DNA of 64,000 bases from Bolinopsis microptera (taxonomy: Eukaryota; Ctenophora; Tentaculata; Lobata; Bolinopsidae). A program made the translations under genes and the position numbers. Positions 41,501-47,008 of this stretch are shown here, in pieces (the stretch's first letter is position 1; each line of letters opens with the position of its first letter). The notes below the pieces were generated by a model. It saw nothing but the letters and a program-made list of their open reading frames with translations. It was not told where the DNA came from and did not search any database. The stretch spans positions 16,013,118 through 16,077,117 of the forward strand of contig NC_087078.1 of the NCBI RefSeq assembly GCF_026151205.1, read 5' to 3'.

Positions 41501-43039
41501 TTTAAGCCGAAGGAAATTCAGTATCTTCCCGTATTAACTATATTCGCACCAACTATTATCAAAACCTATCAAACAAGTCATACAGCTTGACACAAATCAA
41601 ATTGATTGAGAAATTGTTGTTATTTAAAACAAGTCTATCATCTTGATCTTACAGCTTATCAATATTGCTGCCTTGGCTTACCTGTTAGGTTGTGTATCTT
41701 TGTCAGTGGCACCAACTAGAGGATATTCAACCGGAACTGAGGTCTTTTCATTAACATTTAACGACTGGGCCGGTTGTGAAAACACCGGACTATTATCGTT
41801 CTTATCAACTGATGGATTTAAAATCATGTAACACTTAGATAAAACATGGTAAAACAGCAATTTATGTTGCATAGTGTACTAATATGCAACTATGAGTAGA
41901 TATCTAAAAGCGTAAGTACTGTTAAACAGAAACTATCTCAATCAGGTCGTGAAACCAACGATTTTGGGCAGTATCGAGATAGCCCGACCACTGGTCCGCG
42001 GACCACTGTCATGAACAACAACAACTATTCCAATTCCTGACAGGGTACTCTTCTGTCTAATGGACGAAATTAATGGACCCACCGCCTCCCTAGAGAATGC
42101 TCAAGACTTCCTATTCCAGAAAAACCTCCTAAAGAGCTCCATGTCCTGTCCTGGGTGTAATGCATCTATGTTGATGGTAGAAATGATTGATGCAGTCTGA
42201 TAATAGTTATTCTTTATATATTGCATGATGTGAACTGATCTCGAAAGCTTGCTTAATCGTTTAATAAGCCTTGACACCACCGCTGATTGGAATTCGCGTG
42301 CGATGATGTGAACCCTGCTTGATTCAGGGGATGATGTGAACCCTGCTTGATTCAGGGGATGATGTGAACCCTGCTTGATTCAGGGGATACTGTTATTATA
42401 CAGTAATATGATCTGGTAGACAGTGGTCCGCAGACAGTGGTCCGCGGACAGTGGTCCGCGGACCAGTGGTCGGGCTATCTCGATACTGCCCGATTTTGCT
42501 GGGCACAAATGTATAAAAATGTTTTTTTCCCTGATAGCAGACAACTTGACTCACCAATATTAACGGTAATTTGATAAGTAATAAAGTAAGGGTTGACATC
42601 TAATGTACAATCTAAAGATCCGAAATAACTTGATGTGGTTTCCCTGTCCAATTCCTTTGCAACTTGCAAATAACCACTGTCATTTATTTTACAGCATTCA
42701 TCTAAATCCTGAAATGGTTTTGGTAAAGTATCATGCGTATTTGTCTGAATTAATAGCAGACAATCTCAAAAGTGAATAATCATAATTGATTAAAAATGGA
42801 TTATGGAACTGTGGAAGTAACATAAAATCAAGAAGAATAAAAAGTTCATGTGAAAGGAATTTGAGTCACTACACAAATCCACAGTCCAGTATACTTACTT
42901 TGAGTTCATATTTTGAACAGATGCCAGATAGATCATAAAAGATATCATTAATTGTAGCATCTTCGCGTAGGCTTAAATCATAGTCTGTTCCAGTAGCAGA
43001 CACAATCTCATATAGCAATAGCGTCAAATAGATGATCAT
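2451..43039 (-). CDS. Protocadherin-like adhesion receptor, 27 coding exons
   Basis: A single-pass cadherin-superfamily receptor for calcium-dependent cell adhesion or recognition. Exons in transcript order: 43039-42899, 42708-42555, 41808-41682, 41407-41308, 41104-40986, 39793-39637, 39438-39290, 36407-36290, 36113-35983, 35849-35723, 35497-35375, 35150-34970, 31793-31652, 23669-23501, 23331-23238, 23174-22926, 22728-22653, 22512-22393, 22225-22082, 21971-21889, 11436-11317, 8258-8131, 7827-7660, 5507-5370, 4713-4578, 3992-3891, 2692-2451. Every junction keeps frame and the sum is 3738 nt, 1245 residues plus stop. Signal peptide 1-16; nine cadherin repeats at about 17-104, 105-213, 214-315, 316-424, 425-524, 525-625, 626-755, 756-852 and 853-975. 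Linkers read DKNDN, DINDH, DVNDN, DDNDN, DVNDN, then degenerate DVSDT, KDDGQ, GINEF. Membrane span about 989-1013, then RRRK and a 230-residue tail with no recognised catenin site. No EGF or laminin-G domain is seen. Exon joins are inferred, not confirmed by RNA. Confidence 0.9.
7660..8258 (-). CDS. Cadherin exons 22-23: end of EC9 and membrane span
   Basis: Exon 22 (8258-8131) encodes the end of the last extracellular repeat with an acidic EEEE stretch. Exon 23 (7827-7660) starts NISQVV, gives a span of about 25 hydrophobic residues beginning VVIIGAAAGGGLLLIILILV, then the stop-transfer RRRK. A near-duplicate of about 70 bp (7991-8060 and 8066-8139) repeats the end of exon 22 and its donor site inside the intron. 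Confidence 0.88.
8333..8545. repeat. 14-bp minisatellite, left block
   Basis: About fifteen direct copies of TACTGTGCACTAGG with minor variants (TACTATG, GTGCCCT). It lies in a cadherin intron. The same unit resumes at about 9548 after an inserted element, so the two blocks were originally one array. Confidence 0.97.
8545..9543. mobile_element. 1-kb terminal-inverted-repeat element inside the minisatellite
   Basis: The element begins TAGGAACCGACCGGAAA and ends with the inverse complement TCCGGTCGGTTCCTA. The ends are built of CCGG-rich repeats (AATCCGGCTGAATCCGG and variants). The centre holds three tandem copies of a roughly 258-bp unit, starting near 8673, 8931 and 9189, the last truncated near 9370. 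No transposase is encoded; the open frames on the minus strand are just this repeat read three times. It is a non-autonomous DNA transposon or a satellite-carrying MITE. The target duplication is masked by the surrounding minisatellite. Confidence 0.8.
9548..9885. repeat. 14-bp minisatellite, right block
   Basis: More than twenty further copies of TACTGTGCACTAGG, decaying at the right edge into variants such as TACGGTGCACTAGG and TACTGTGTATTAAG. It continues the block that ends at 8545. Confidence 0.97.
9965..10013. repeat. Short tandem repeat TTGCATATA
   Basis: Four to five direct copies of a TTTGCATATA unit. No coding potential. Confidence 0.9.
10352..10519 (+). pseudogene. Possible retroelement coding remnant
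   Basis: An open stretch of 55 codons without an ATG ends at TAA 10517-10519 and reads like ordinary coding sequence, with motifs such as KLVAQGF, KFVKFYKSRL and WGKYGSDI. Just upstream, open sequence continues in another frame, as expected of a frameshifted fragment. I cannot name the family; it may be the C-terminal end of a retroelement polyprotein. It lies in a cadherin intron on the strand opposite to the cadherin. Confidence 0.4.
11317..11436 (-). CDS. Cadherin exon 21: middle of EC9 with dibasic sites
   Basis: A 120-nt phase 1-1 exon with acceptor TTAATTTCAG and donor GTAAATC. It has no start codon and no long open frame of its own; it was found because EC9 lacked its central strands. 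It supplies the TGEI motif that matches the usual cadherin strand, followed by a very basic insertion with RRKRS (about residues 923-927) and SSKRS. Because it is phase-symmetric, skipping it would keep the frame. It ends only about 170 bp from the start codon of the first nested lectin gene on the other strand. Confidence 0.8.
11608..12759 (+). CDS. Secreted double C-type lectin domain protein, copy 1
   Basis: A 383-residue secreted protein. Signal peptide at about 1-16 (MLRVLLTVALLSVVAS), a short pro-region ending near QRQG, then two C-type lectin domains at about 60-210 and 213-349. Both show the fold signature: paired Cys, WxWxGLE or WIWLGT core strands, and a terminal C. Both carry QPD (173-175 and 311-313), the triplet linked to galactose-type sugar binding, while the usual WND is RWDD (196-199, 333-336). 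A hydrophilic tail with GGPGSGEDGPRKLKK follows. An in-frame ATG at 11548 exists, but it would bury the signal peptide, so I start at 11608. AATAAA lies at 12819. It is nested, antisense, in a cadherin intron. Sugar specificity is inferred only. Confidence 0.92.
   Translation: MLRVLLTVALLSVVASKVSNKEWEHFEGATDESLILGHPAAINAKKMATLMQRQGVVSTCRYILFKAKKNFWDARDACKSVEWPFSHTGAWLADVHNMDENMDIRILLQLANGIHNEGSHFDRANWAWIGLEKTQNNDFMLETEDRGEEGFKPEEWEWQDGTHPNFTHWMRNQPDQEYKRPYKDYQRFVMVNKRGRWDDTFGQMEAPYVCNYCGRYIVIAEHVTWYHAKDLCESYGLTMAIVDSKEDNIELGWAANTTFGPIPEDQRWDDNNWIWLGTQEVMDDAEVGTGEWIHHNGDDMKWAPKWDRKRQPDNRVRKKGEQAVVAFSRLNWRWDDSFAWRKRPFACMCPHRACSYDHVWKGGPGSGEDGPRKLKKEKAPDSL
12819..12824 (+). promoter_or_regulatory. 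Polyadenylation signal of lectin copy 1
   Basis: AATAAA 60 bases after the stop codon; a second AATAAA follows near 12860. Confidence 0.7.
13436..13580. repeat. Diverged copy of the 258-bp repeat unit
   Basis: This stretch aligns by eye with the unit found three times at 8673-9370. Shared landmarks are GGTACGGACCGAAAAA, TATTTTTGGCTTATAATG, TTTTCGGTCCGAGTCATTC and a following TCGATGGGTA. It shows that the unit also exists outside the inverted-repeat element. Confidence 0.7.
13893..14047. repeat. Dispersed GC-palindrome repeat, copy A
   Basis: About 155 bp that recur in the same orientation at 50521-50690. Shared blocks include ATGACATCTAACTT, CATCTTTCGCCGC, CCGCGATTTTGCCTAGTTTG and GGCGCCGCGATTTTTGGCC. 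No coding potential. Related CGCGATTTT words also occur at 13240-13330. Confidence 0.75.
15759..16916 (+). CDS. Secreted double C-type lectin domain protein, copy 2
   Basis: A 385-residue paralogue of the gene at 11608, about 4.15 kb downstream on the same strand. Signal peptide MIRVLLTVAVLSVVVWG, pro-region, two C-type lectin domains and the same C-terminal tail GGPGSGEDGPRKLKKQ. In the first domain the sugar-binding triplet is MPD rather than QPD; the second keeps QPD with RWDD. The bases before the ATG are almost the same as in copy 1 (CAGGTAGCCATG after an AT-rich stretch), so the promoter-proximal region was duplicated too. Long stretches are identical to copy 1 even at silent sites. The whole frame is open without introns. 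Confidence 0.92.
   Translation: MIRVLLTVAVLSVVVWGKKTNLEWEQFEGSTDEDSIAEHPAYINAKKMSHLMKRQGVVSTCRYILFKEKKNFWDSRDSCKQLDWPFTNNGAWLADVHNMEENMDIKILLQLAYGIKDVEHNYHRENWAWIGLEKMENNSFMLAKDERGPKNFNPEEWQWQDGTHPNFTHWMRDMPDQEYKRPYKDYQRFVMVNKRGRWDDTFGQMEAPYVCNYCGRYIVIAEHVTWHHAKDLCESYGLTMAVVNSKADNKELGWAADTTFGPVPEEKRWNNTNWIWLGTQEVMGEDGNGTGEWIHHNGSPLEWSPKWDRKSQPDNWVRKKGEQQVVAFSRINSRWDDSFAWLKRPFACMCPHRACSYDHTFKGGPGSGEDGPRKLKKQTKNEVAN
16920..16925 (+). promoter_or_regulatory. Candidate polyadenylation signal of lectin copy 2
   Basis: AATAAA only four bases after the stop codon. If used, the 3' UTR is extremely short; no other AATAAA was seen nearby. Confidence 0.4.
17873..18461. mobile_element. MITE with TA target duplication
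   Basis: The left end CCTTACAAGACATTTTT and the right end AAAAATGTCTTGTAAGG are inverted complements, flanked by TA on each side. Just inside, a block of about 40 bp containing CGAAATTTTGGCGGTCCG occurs in direct orientation near both ends (about 17910 and 18375). No transposase frame. The TA duplication suggests a Tc1/mariner-type derivative. Confidence 0.8.
18908..19996 (+). CDS. Secreted double C-type lectin domain protein, copy 3
   Basis: A 362-residue third paralogue. Signal peptide MRVLLVLLVCVVGLEGA, pro-region, then two C-type lectin domains. The first domain has MPD, the second QPD, and both have RWDD or KWDD in place of WND. It is clearly more diverged than copies 1 and 2 and more GC-rich in its coding sequence. 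It ends shortly after the last Cys of the second domain (HRSCHFPE) and lacks the Gly/Lys-rich tail of its neighbours. CTCCTAG directly before AAAATG could be a 3' splice site. The nearest AATAAA is at 20414, over 400 bases downstream. Confidence 0.92.
   Translation: MRVLLVLLVCVVGLEGAKQPKLTNNEYEAFVGATDEAIIMDDPVAIKARKMSKLLKRQDVVANCRYLLFKAYKNYTDAKSSCRNLEWPFTHKGVDLASVNSEEENKEIRILLQLAHGVKQVGKLYNRDNWVWVGLEKTLNNKVLLAKEERGPENYNASEWQWLDGTHPKYTKWMRDMPDQGYKKKYDDFQNHVMVNKRGRWDDTFPEIEAPYACNYCGKYIVVAEHVTWFHAKSACESYGLTMAIVNSMAENIELGWAANITFGSDPEHKRWNNTNWIWLGTEEIMDAEDHGTGEWIHHDGSELGWNPVWDRKLQPDNRVAKRGEQKVVAFSRINQKWDDSFTWRKRPFACMCPHRSCHFPE
20414..20419 (+). promoter_or_regulatory. Candidate polyadenylation signal of lectin copy 3
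   Basis: AATAAA in an AT-rich context, about 420 bases after the stop. Confidence 0.4.
23670..27496. other. Cadherin intron sequence upstream of the zinc-finger gene
   Basis: Part of the intron between cadherin exons 13 and 14 (23670-31651). I see no exon in it. It holds AT-rich sequence, a few short tandem words (for example around 24500-24570 and 24965-25000) and an unsupported minus-strand frame at 25652-25918. Confidence 0.55.
27497..29188 (+). CDS. C2H2 zinc-finger protein, ten intact fingers
   Basis: A 563-residue probable sequence-specific DNA-binding nuclear protein. Residues 1-100 are acidic and without a known domain. From about 145 there are ten intact C-x2-C-x12-H-x3-H fingers of 28 residues joined by HTGEKPYK linkers, ending near residue 420. 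Before them are two damaged fingers: one with only a single Cys (GECSYSAS) and a remnant around 102-117. One damaged finger follows. The fingers belong to two near-identical classes, with SQRSSLVRH or SQKSNLFLH helices, so the array grew by recent duplication of 84-bp units. The tail (about 430-563) is Pro/Ser rich. Two upstream ATGs (27462, 27492) open frames that stop at once. It is nested antisense in a cadherin intron, with no intron of its own in the frame. Confidence 0.9.
   Translation: MRTEDECILPEFINTEIKKDEDDLHIKSEMYSNPTLQMQYITEPRPHYDSTVIAGDTYKYEGQTSPQNVQNNAHLELNQTFVAETEWMKVTQNQLEFSDTVCSPSKTSTLPSDQRSHTGECSYSASKKSSLFLHQRSHTGEKPYKCSECSFSASQRSSLVRHQRIHIGEKPYKCSECSFSASQRSSLFLHKRIHTGEKPYKCSDCSFSASQRSSLVRHQRIHTGEKPYKCSECSYSASQKSNLFLHQRIHTGEKPYKCSECSYSASYKSSLFLHQRIHTGEKPYKCSECSYSASQKSNFILHQRTHTGEKPYKCSECSFSASQRSSLVRHQRTHTGEKPYKCSECSYSASQRSSLVRHQRTHTSEKLYKCSECSYSASQKTSLFLHQRIHTGEKPYKCNRCSYSASLKSPLVRHQKVHASKKPNQSSECSYRDSHESRLVSNQRNDIGENSHTFYKSGQASNPLQNDTVGGPIIFVKPLPLTKLLTFAKPLTLFNPFHPSFSLPPSSSFSYQPASQMSHPAAPLTFSPGESVFTPPPSVSPTYSTTNPPPLISPVSTVVTGRK
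29200..30840. other. Cadherin intron downstream of the zinc-finger gene
   Basis: No gene seen. The sequence is AT-rich; short frames on both strands lack domain features. No clear AATAAA for the zinc-finger gene was found close to its stop. Confidence 0.5.
30845..30885. repeat. TG/TCTG microsatellite
   Basis: A (GT)n run followed by four TCTG units. It lies at the left side of a segment that may belong to the Helitron-like element ending at 31594. Confidence 0.9.
30845..31594 (+). mobile_element. Possible non-autonomous Helitron (3' end supported)
   Basis: The right end has the form expected of a Helitron terminus: a perfect GC hairpin CCCGGCC-GTA-GGCCGGG, a 5-base spacer TTACA, then CTAG followed by T. 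A motif AACGG-(C/T)AAGAGTTACGGG occurs twice inside (about 30914 and 31063), and an AG microsatellite lies at 31243-31266. The left boundary is a guess; I set it at the microsatellite. No Rep/helicase is encoded. Confidence 0.45.
32865..33631. mobile_element. Mariner-like non-autonomous element
   Basis: A 767-bp element with inverted ends of about 35 bp beginning CAGGGTGGGCCAAAAGTCAG, flanked by TA on both sides. CAGGGTGGGCCAAAAGT resembles ends typical of mariner-family transposons. Only short unrelated frames are inside, so it is an internally deleted or MITE-type copy. It lies in the cadherin intron between exons 12 and 13. Confidence 0.85.
36687..38981 (+). CDS. SVOP/SV2-like major facilitator transporter
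   Basis: A 764-residue multi-pass membrane transporter. Residues 1-115 are acidic and probably cytoplasmic. The core then starts with SGLGKFQYLH and carries about twelve membrane spans, with the major-facilitator loop signature ADKLGRKP after the second span, IEIVPKTKR after the fourth, and YYHTQVRAVGVGLG in the second half. This layout matches SVOP/SV2 relatives of organic-ion carriers (SLC22 group); the substrate is unknown. A tail of about 200 residues, rich in Lys, Arg and Pro, makes it longer than vertebrate SVOP. I start at the ATG 36687; a possible acceptor CTGCAG lies inside the first codons, so an alternative spliced start cannot be excluded. It is nested antisense between cadherin exons 7 and 8. 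Confidence 0.88.
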   Translation: MSAAGNNQETPGRSENNDNLDEGAVSPLKIEQPDNDIVNEGATPPQDLQLRSEENQEPTIQVHKRECTLATERLDNFTSVQPATEDEARDGGEVGEGGSIPSYRLTVQEFFTQSGLGKFQYLHALCFVFVFIRDGMEVIYAALIKPSLACLWQLNTFEGALIPALPALTYAVGSQVAGIAADKLGRKPVLQVCLGLSLTLDIGCAFSESFLVFIILRASSAFFLGGAFGTVLTTWIEIVPKTKRFKSLFYFALFWTTGTVVAVADGWFMDKHDRLDYHFFILVLCIPSLLAFVFSFLVYETASYYIAAGKVDKAVKLIKEVIEINKMEPASYDVLCEGMHYDRGAVIKLFQMPYAKVSLCFMAISYSVGWTFGGWTVLISSLFTNEFCTYRSMFAYSSEYCKALTDEAYLLILLAVLGGYLGYIAAYTISNKTGPMNYVSVTYFCAFYLFVVLNFCLLPFPLSYYLYYLELFSTRALLGGGYLMLWLYTPVYYHTQVRAVGVGLGICSLKLGTASAAVLIAYLDMPFKLYSFAAFCLVVMFLAVVLSEPRTRKILFAETDAVIETRDLDELYKHHHVPPSDLGWHIRNIQIKEGQNKKKVAPFANDHSSTHGPDFNWVDLTPSAATTTTSTKSLKYSFSVDSSRTPDAELPLNAFRGRQVYRDASTPGKPTFNFDRSIYPIRKVKKVKDKGKFHIRPMSVAGLVDERTYILTPTEVRSEGNTPDPSAALRERVIVKRTVVERPPEPVYENVKKRTRGRSSGSEK
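39794..40985. other. Cadherin intron 5
   Basis: No gene seen. A 26-bp direct duplicate of AGATGAGCTTCTCAACCTCA lies at about 40365-40415. The rest is AT-rich. Confidence 0.6.
41967..42490. mobile_element. MITE with 8-bp target duplication in a cadherin intron
   Basis: A 524-bp element flanked by a perfect duplication CGATTTTG (41959-41966 and 42491-42498). The ends GGCAGTATCGAGATAGCCCG and CGGGCTATCTCGATACTGCC are inverted complements; the inverted region goes on with GACCACTGGTCCGCGGACCA. The right part has extra copies of the ACAGTGGTCCGCGG word. Inside lie three tandem copies of a 28-bp unit starting GATGATGTGAACCCTG (about 42302-42388). The 8-bp duplication suggests an hAT-like origin. 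No transposase. Confidence 0.9.
42899..43039 (-). CDS. Cadherin exon 1: signal peptide and start of EC1
   Basis: It starts MIIYLTLLLYEIVSATG, a short hydrophobic secretion signal. The ATG follows an AG two bases upstream, with a branch-point-like TTTAACTAAAA about 20 bases before that AG, so a 3' splice site may lie directly before the start. An in-frame ATG further upstream (43123) would add 28 residues with no signal-peptide character, so I prefer 43039. The exon ends in phase 0 at a good donor, GTAAGTAT. Confidence 0.85.
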
Positions 43040-44165
43040 TCCTGTTTGAAGGATATTTTTAGTTAAACACAATATTTCAAGAATATTACCTGCCTCCCAA
43101 AAAATACACTCTGGATAAGGCATTCAAACTAGAGGCTTGCAGTATAGCGATTTCAGAAAGAACTTAATATCATGTAAGAGCCAGCCGCAAAAATAATGCA
43201 AACAAAATTATGTCTATATTACGTCATTTGGTAACAACTCCATTTGATAACCCTCCAAACCCGCAGAAATCTCAAAACAACACCAGCAGAAATCTCAAAA
43301 CAACTGAGAGAGTGGCAAAAAAATTGGTTCTCTATCTTGCCACATAATTAAATTACAGAGATGATCCAATTATATAGGAGCAAATCATGTCTACACAATA
43401 ATAAATTGCCCTTCTCAAGAGGACCTCCGTAATATTGCTGTAAAATGGGCTCCTGAAAGGCGTATTTATCAGACCTGACTAAGAAAGTTTGAAAGTTCTG
43501 ACACAAACGAAAATAAGTTTTAAATTTGTTGAAAATCTGTATAAAAGGCTTCACTGTTCAAACAAGAGTTACTATTGTGGTGTCCCTATTAGCGCACCCC
43601 TCGGCTTAAAATAACAAACCCTAATTACACAGCAACAATTGCTGTAAGACGTTTAAACTTCTGACCTCTTTGCAGTCTACATTACTATAACCTGTTATAA
43701 AATTATTACTTTGCAGTTTCACATTTTGAAACTGATATTTCATTAACAGTTCCATTGTCCAAAGCCTCTTTTACATTTTATAGAAATGATAACCATTTAA
43801 CCAACCCATTGAACTCCAACCAAACGGATTGGCAGAAAAATTGCAGGTTCCAATCTAACCATCAAAACGTATAACAAAACATTTTTGGAAACATTCTACA
43901 CAATCTCTCTTCTATTTCAACTATAACTTCATGTTCTAAATAACTGCACCACTTATAACGATCCAGACAATGATTTCCTCTCTTCTATAAAATGTTATTA
44001 ATCACAAAAGAGTTTTAATATAATAAGGATTTCATCTAATTAATAAATACAGATACTGAAATATCATGGGCTTGATCAAATTAAAAGTCGTTACTAATAC
44101 TTAATATCATCTTGGCATTGGATGAGGTTACAATTTATAAACTAATTTAGTATAAAAAGGTTTTT
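43040..44165. other. Region upstream of the cadherin start
   Basis: No gene seen. It should contain the cadherin promoter or a 5' non-coding exon, but I recognise no core promoter motif that stands out from the AT-rich background. Confidence 0.5.
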
Positions 44166-44168
44166 TAA

Positions 44169-44414
44169 AGTGGAGTTCCCACCTACGAGTGCAACACTCG
44201 AGTGGTGGCTGAGAGGTGGGCCGCGCCACCTGAGAGGTGGCGCGGTATATGCAGAGTATGATAATGTCAGCCTTGCGGTGCGGCTGACATTAGCTTTCAT
44301 TACGTTTGGATTATCGCGTCCGCGGCAAGGCTGACATTATCATACTCTGCATACACCGCGCCACCTCTCAAGCGCGCCACCTCTCAGCCATCACTCGTAG
44401 GTGGGAACTCCACT
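44169..44414. mobile_element. Foldback element, about 245 bp
   Basis: The outer arms AGTGGAGTTCCCACCTACGA and its inverse at 44395-44414 enclose further inverted blocks: GAGAGGTGGCGCGG and GCAGAGTATGATAATGTCAG pair with CTGACATTATCATACTCTGC on the other side. Only a central loop of about 45 bp is unpaired. GAGGTGGC words are repeated. No coding capacity and no clear target duplication. Confidence 0.88.
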
Positions 44415-44984
44415 GTGATAGACTACTTAGTAATATTACGCCTACTTAGGCATAAACACAATTATTATCCATAAAATTTGCAATATTATATAAAACTAGA
44501 AAACCCGTGGTCATAGGGAGGAAGCTAATAGTATTTTTTGTTAGTAAGTTTTTCTCGCATCAAAAAATATCCGTCACAACCAAAGATACAGCCGATTTAA
44601 ATGTTGCTTGTACTAAACACAGCGTAATATCAACAAAACCGATCAAAATGACGTTAAAACAATCATTGCACGTGCACGTGCGTGTAACAATTCTCGTTAC
44701 TATGGTTACTTTGCAACCTTTTTCTTTTTTACCTAATTTGCACGTGGGCGGTCGTACATACATACATTCTACAGAAACAATTCTCTGAATTATAGTAGAG
44801 ATAAGCCGAAATAAGTTATAGAGTTCATTCTGTAACTGACTTCATATTAAAAATTGACTATGTCCATAACTCGAGTATTTTCGTTCACCCTATCTGCATT
44901 TTCCATGACGGAAACAAACAAATCCTGGACTTCCTGGGCATCTTTACAATTATTGTCTTCGTCACAGCAGCAAGTTTTTTTTTT

Positions 44985-47008
44985 AAAAAAACAAGGTTAC
45001 AAGATAGTGCGGGTGATGCTAAAAAGACTTATTCCATCGTTAATAAGTTGCTCAATAAAGAAAAAGTTAGTACTACTACACCTTCTTGCTCTTCAAATCT
45101 TGAGAGTGCTAATAACTTTGCACAGTTCTTTAAATCAAAGGTCGACAACATATACAACAACATTTATTTAGAACAACAATCCCAAGATTCTCCTAACTCA
45201 GATGAATTTGTTCCTCTTTCTAATAGCCCAAAGATAGTACAATTCCGTCATGTGTCTGATGAAGAACTAGTAAGCATCATAAAGAATATGTCAAACAAAT
45301 TCTGTGATCTTGACCCCATACCTACAAAGATTCTCATCAAGTGTCTCCCAGAACTCCTTCCTCTGATCTCATTTATAGTCAATGAATCATTAGTTAAAGG
45401 TGAGTTTCCTATAAAACTTAAGGAGGCTCTCATTCGTCCAAGTTTGAAGAAACGTGGCCTTGACGGTGAATCTCTATCTAACTATAGGCCTATTAGCAAT
45501 CTCTCATTCTTGTCAAAAATCATTGAGAAGTGTGTATCTATACAGCTCACCAGTTATCTTGAGGATAACAACTTGCTTTCTAAAGTTCAGTCCGGCTATA
45601 GGAAGTTTCATAGCTGTGAAACTGCAACAACCAGAATCCATAACGACATCTTGATAACTATTGACAAGAAAACTAAAGTTGTTCTTTTACTTCTAGATTT
45701 GAGTGCTGCCTTTGATACTGTCAATCACCCAAGATTAATCAAGAAGCTAAGATCTGCTTATGGCATTACAGGCATTGCTCTTACATGGATCAGGTCCTAC
45801 TTGGCTAACCGTTCATTTTGTGTCAAAGTCAAGGATTCGTCTTCCTCAGCAACTGTTCTTGAGATAGGTGTGCCACAAGGTTCAATCCTTGGCCCCCTGC
45901 TATTCATATTGTACACCAAAGATCTTGAGAACATTGCAAGTATGCATGGGTGCTGTATTCATTTGTATGCTGATGACACCCAGCTGTATTTCACTCTTGA
46001 TTCTGATGACCCATCACAGCTAGAGCACAATATGGAACACTGTATGTCTGATATCAAGAAATGGATGACAAACAATTTCCTTCAACTGAATTCTTCTAAG
46101 ACTGAAGTCATCGTTATATCCTCTAAATTTGACTCACAAAATATTCCAGCCTCTCTACAGATTGTTAAGGATCAAGAGCCACATGTTGTTAGTGGAACTG
46201 TGAAGAGTCTTGGGCTGTATTTGGACAGTTATCTTTCAATGAGTGATCAGATTACGTCAGTGGTTCAAGCATGTAATATTCAGATCAGAAATTTGTGGTT
46301 TATTGCATCAAAACTGTCTTTTAACCTTAAGATTCAGCTTGTTCATGCTCTAGTACTCTCTAGAATTGATTATTGCAATAGCGTATATTTTGGACTGAGC
46401 TCTTATGATTTAAGTCGTTTACAGAAGGTGCAAAATTCTGCTGTAAGATTTATTTTCGGGAGAGGAAGAAAGGCACACACTACTCCACTACTTAAGAAAG
46501 TTCATTTTCTACCAGTTAGATTTAGAATAGATTTTAAGATTGCCCTACTTGCCTACAAGTGTTTAAATAATATAGCTCCTCCTTACTTAAAAGAGTTGAT
46601 ATCTCCTAGGCAGCAAAGTTTTAAAAATGTACGTCTTGATAATGATTATTTTTACCTTAGTTTTCCGCCCTCTCCTAACTATGTAAACACAGAGAAAGCT
46701 TTTAGTCACTGTGCAGTTAAAGTATTTAATTCCTTGCCATACGACATAAGATCAGCTGAGTCAGTTACATCTTTCAAGACCAAACTTAAAACATACTTCT
46801 TTTCTCTAGCATTTGATTGATTTTGCATTTACATAGGTAAAATGAACTTGTCATGTCTAATTTTCAATTAAACTAAGCTCAGTTAATGTAAGAGCCGCTT
46901 TAGAAAGCACTGGAGTTTATCTCCAGGATTAAACTATATCGAGTTATATGATTTAGCTATAAGGCGGTTTATAAATGTTGTATTTATTATTATTTATTTT
47001 ATTATTAA
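44985..47008 (+). mobile_element. 5'-truncated L2/CR1-like LINE
   Basis: The coding frame is open from about 44985, where it follows a T-run/A-run junction, so the 5' part with the endonuclease is missing. After the stop comes a short 3' UTR with the hairpin-like GCACTGGAGT...CTCCAGGATT and a GGCGGTTTATAAATG word. It ends in TATT/TTA microsatellite repeats, as usual for this LINE group. Confidence 0.88.
45048..46820 (+). CDS. Non-LTR reverse transcriptase (partial, open)
   Basis: An uninterrupted 590-residue frame, in frame with sequence back to about 44991; there is no native ATG at the start. It contains the ordered reverse-transcriptase motifs: NYRPISNLSFLSK, the catalytic strand LLLDLSAAFDTV, GVPQGSILGPLLF and LYADDTQLY with the YADD catalytic pair. 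Downstream come the thumb region and a C-terminal part with SRIDYCNSV and LPVRFRIDFK, typical of the L2/CR1/jockey side of LINEs. The endonuclease is absent through 5' truncation, so this copy cannot move alone. The lack of stops or frameshifts suggests a young insertion. Confidence 0.92.
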   Translation: MLNKEKVSTTTPSCSSNLESANNFAQFFKSKVDNIYNNIYLEQQSQDSPNSDEFVPLSNSPKIVQFRHVSDEELVSIIKNMSNKFCDLDPIPTKILIKCLPELLPLISFIVNESLVKGEFPIKLKEALIRPSLKKRGLDGESLSNYRPISNLSFLSKIIEKCVSIQLTSYLEDNNLLSKVQSGYRKFHSCETATTRIHNDILITIDKKTKVVLLLLDLSAAFDTVNHPRLIKKLRSAYGITGIALTWIRSYLANRSFCVKVKDSSSSATVLEIGVPQGSILGPLLFILYTKDLENIASMHGCCIHLYADDTQLYFTLDSDDPSQLEHNMEHCMSDIKKWMTNNFLQLNSSKTEVIVISSKFDSQNIPASLQIVKDQEPHVVSGTVKSLGLYLDSYLSMSDQITSVVQACNIQIRNLWFIASKLSFNLKIQLVHALVLSRIDYCNSVYFGLSSYDLSRLQKVQNSAVRFIFGRGRKAHTTPLLKKVHFLPVRFRIDFKIALLAYKCLNNIAPPYLKELISPRQQSFKNVRLDNDYFYLSFPPSPNYVNTEKAFSHCAVKVFNSLPYDIRSAESVTSFKTKLKTYFFSLAFD

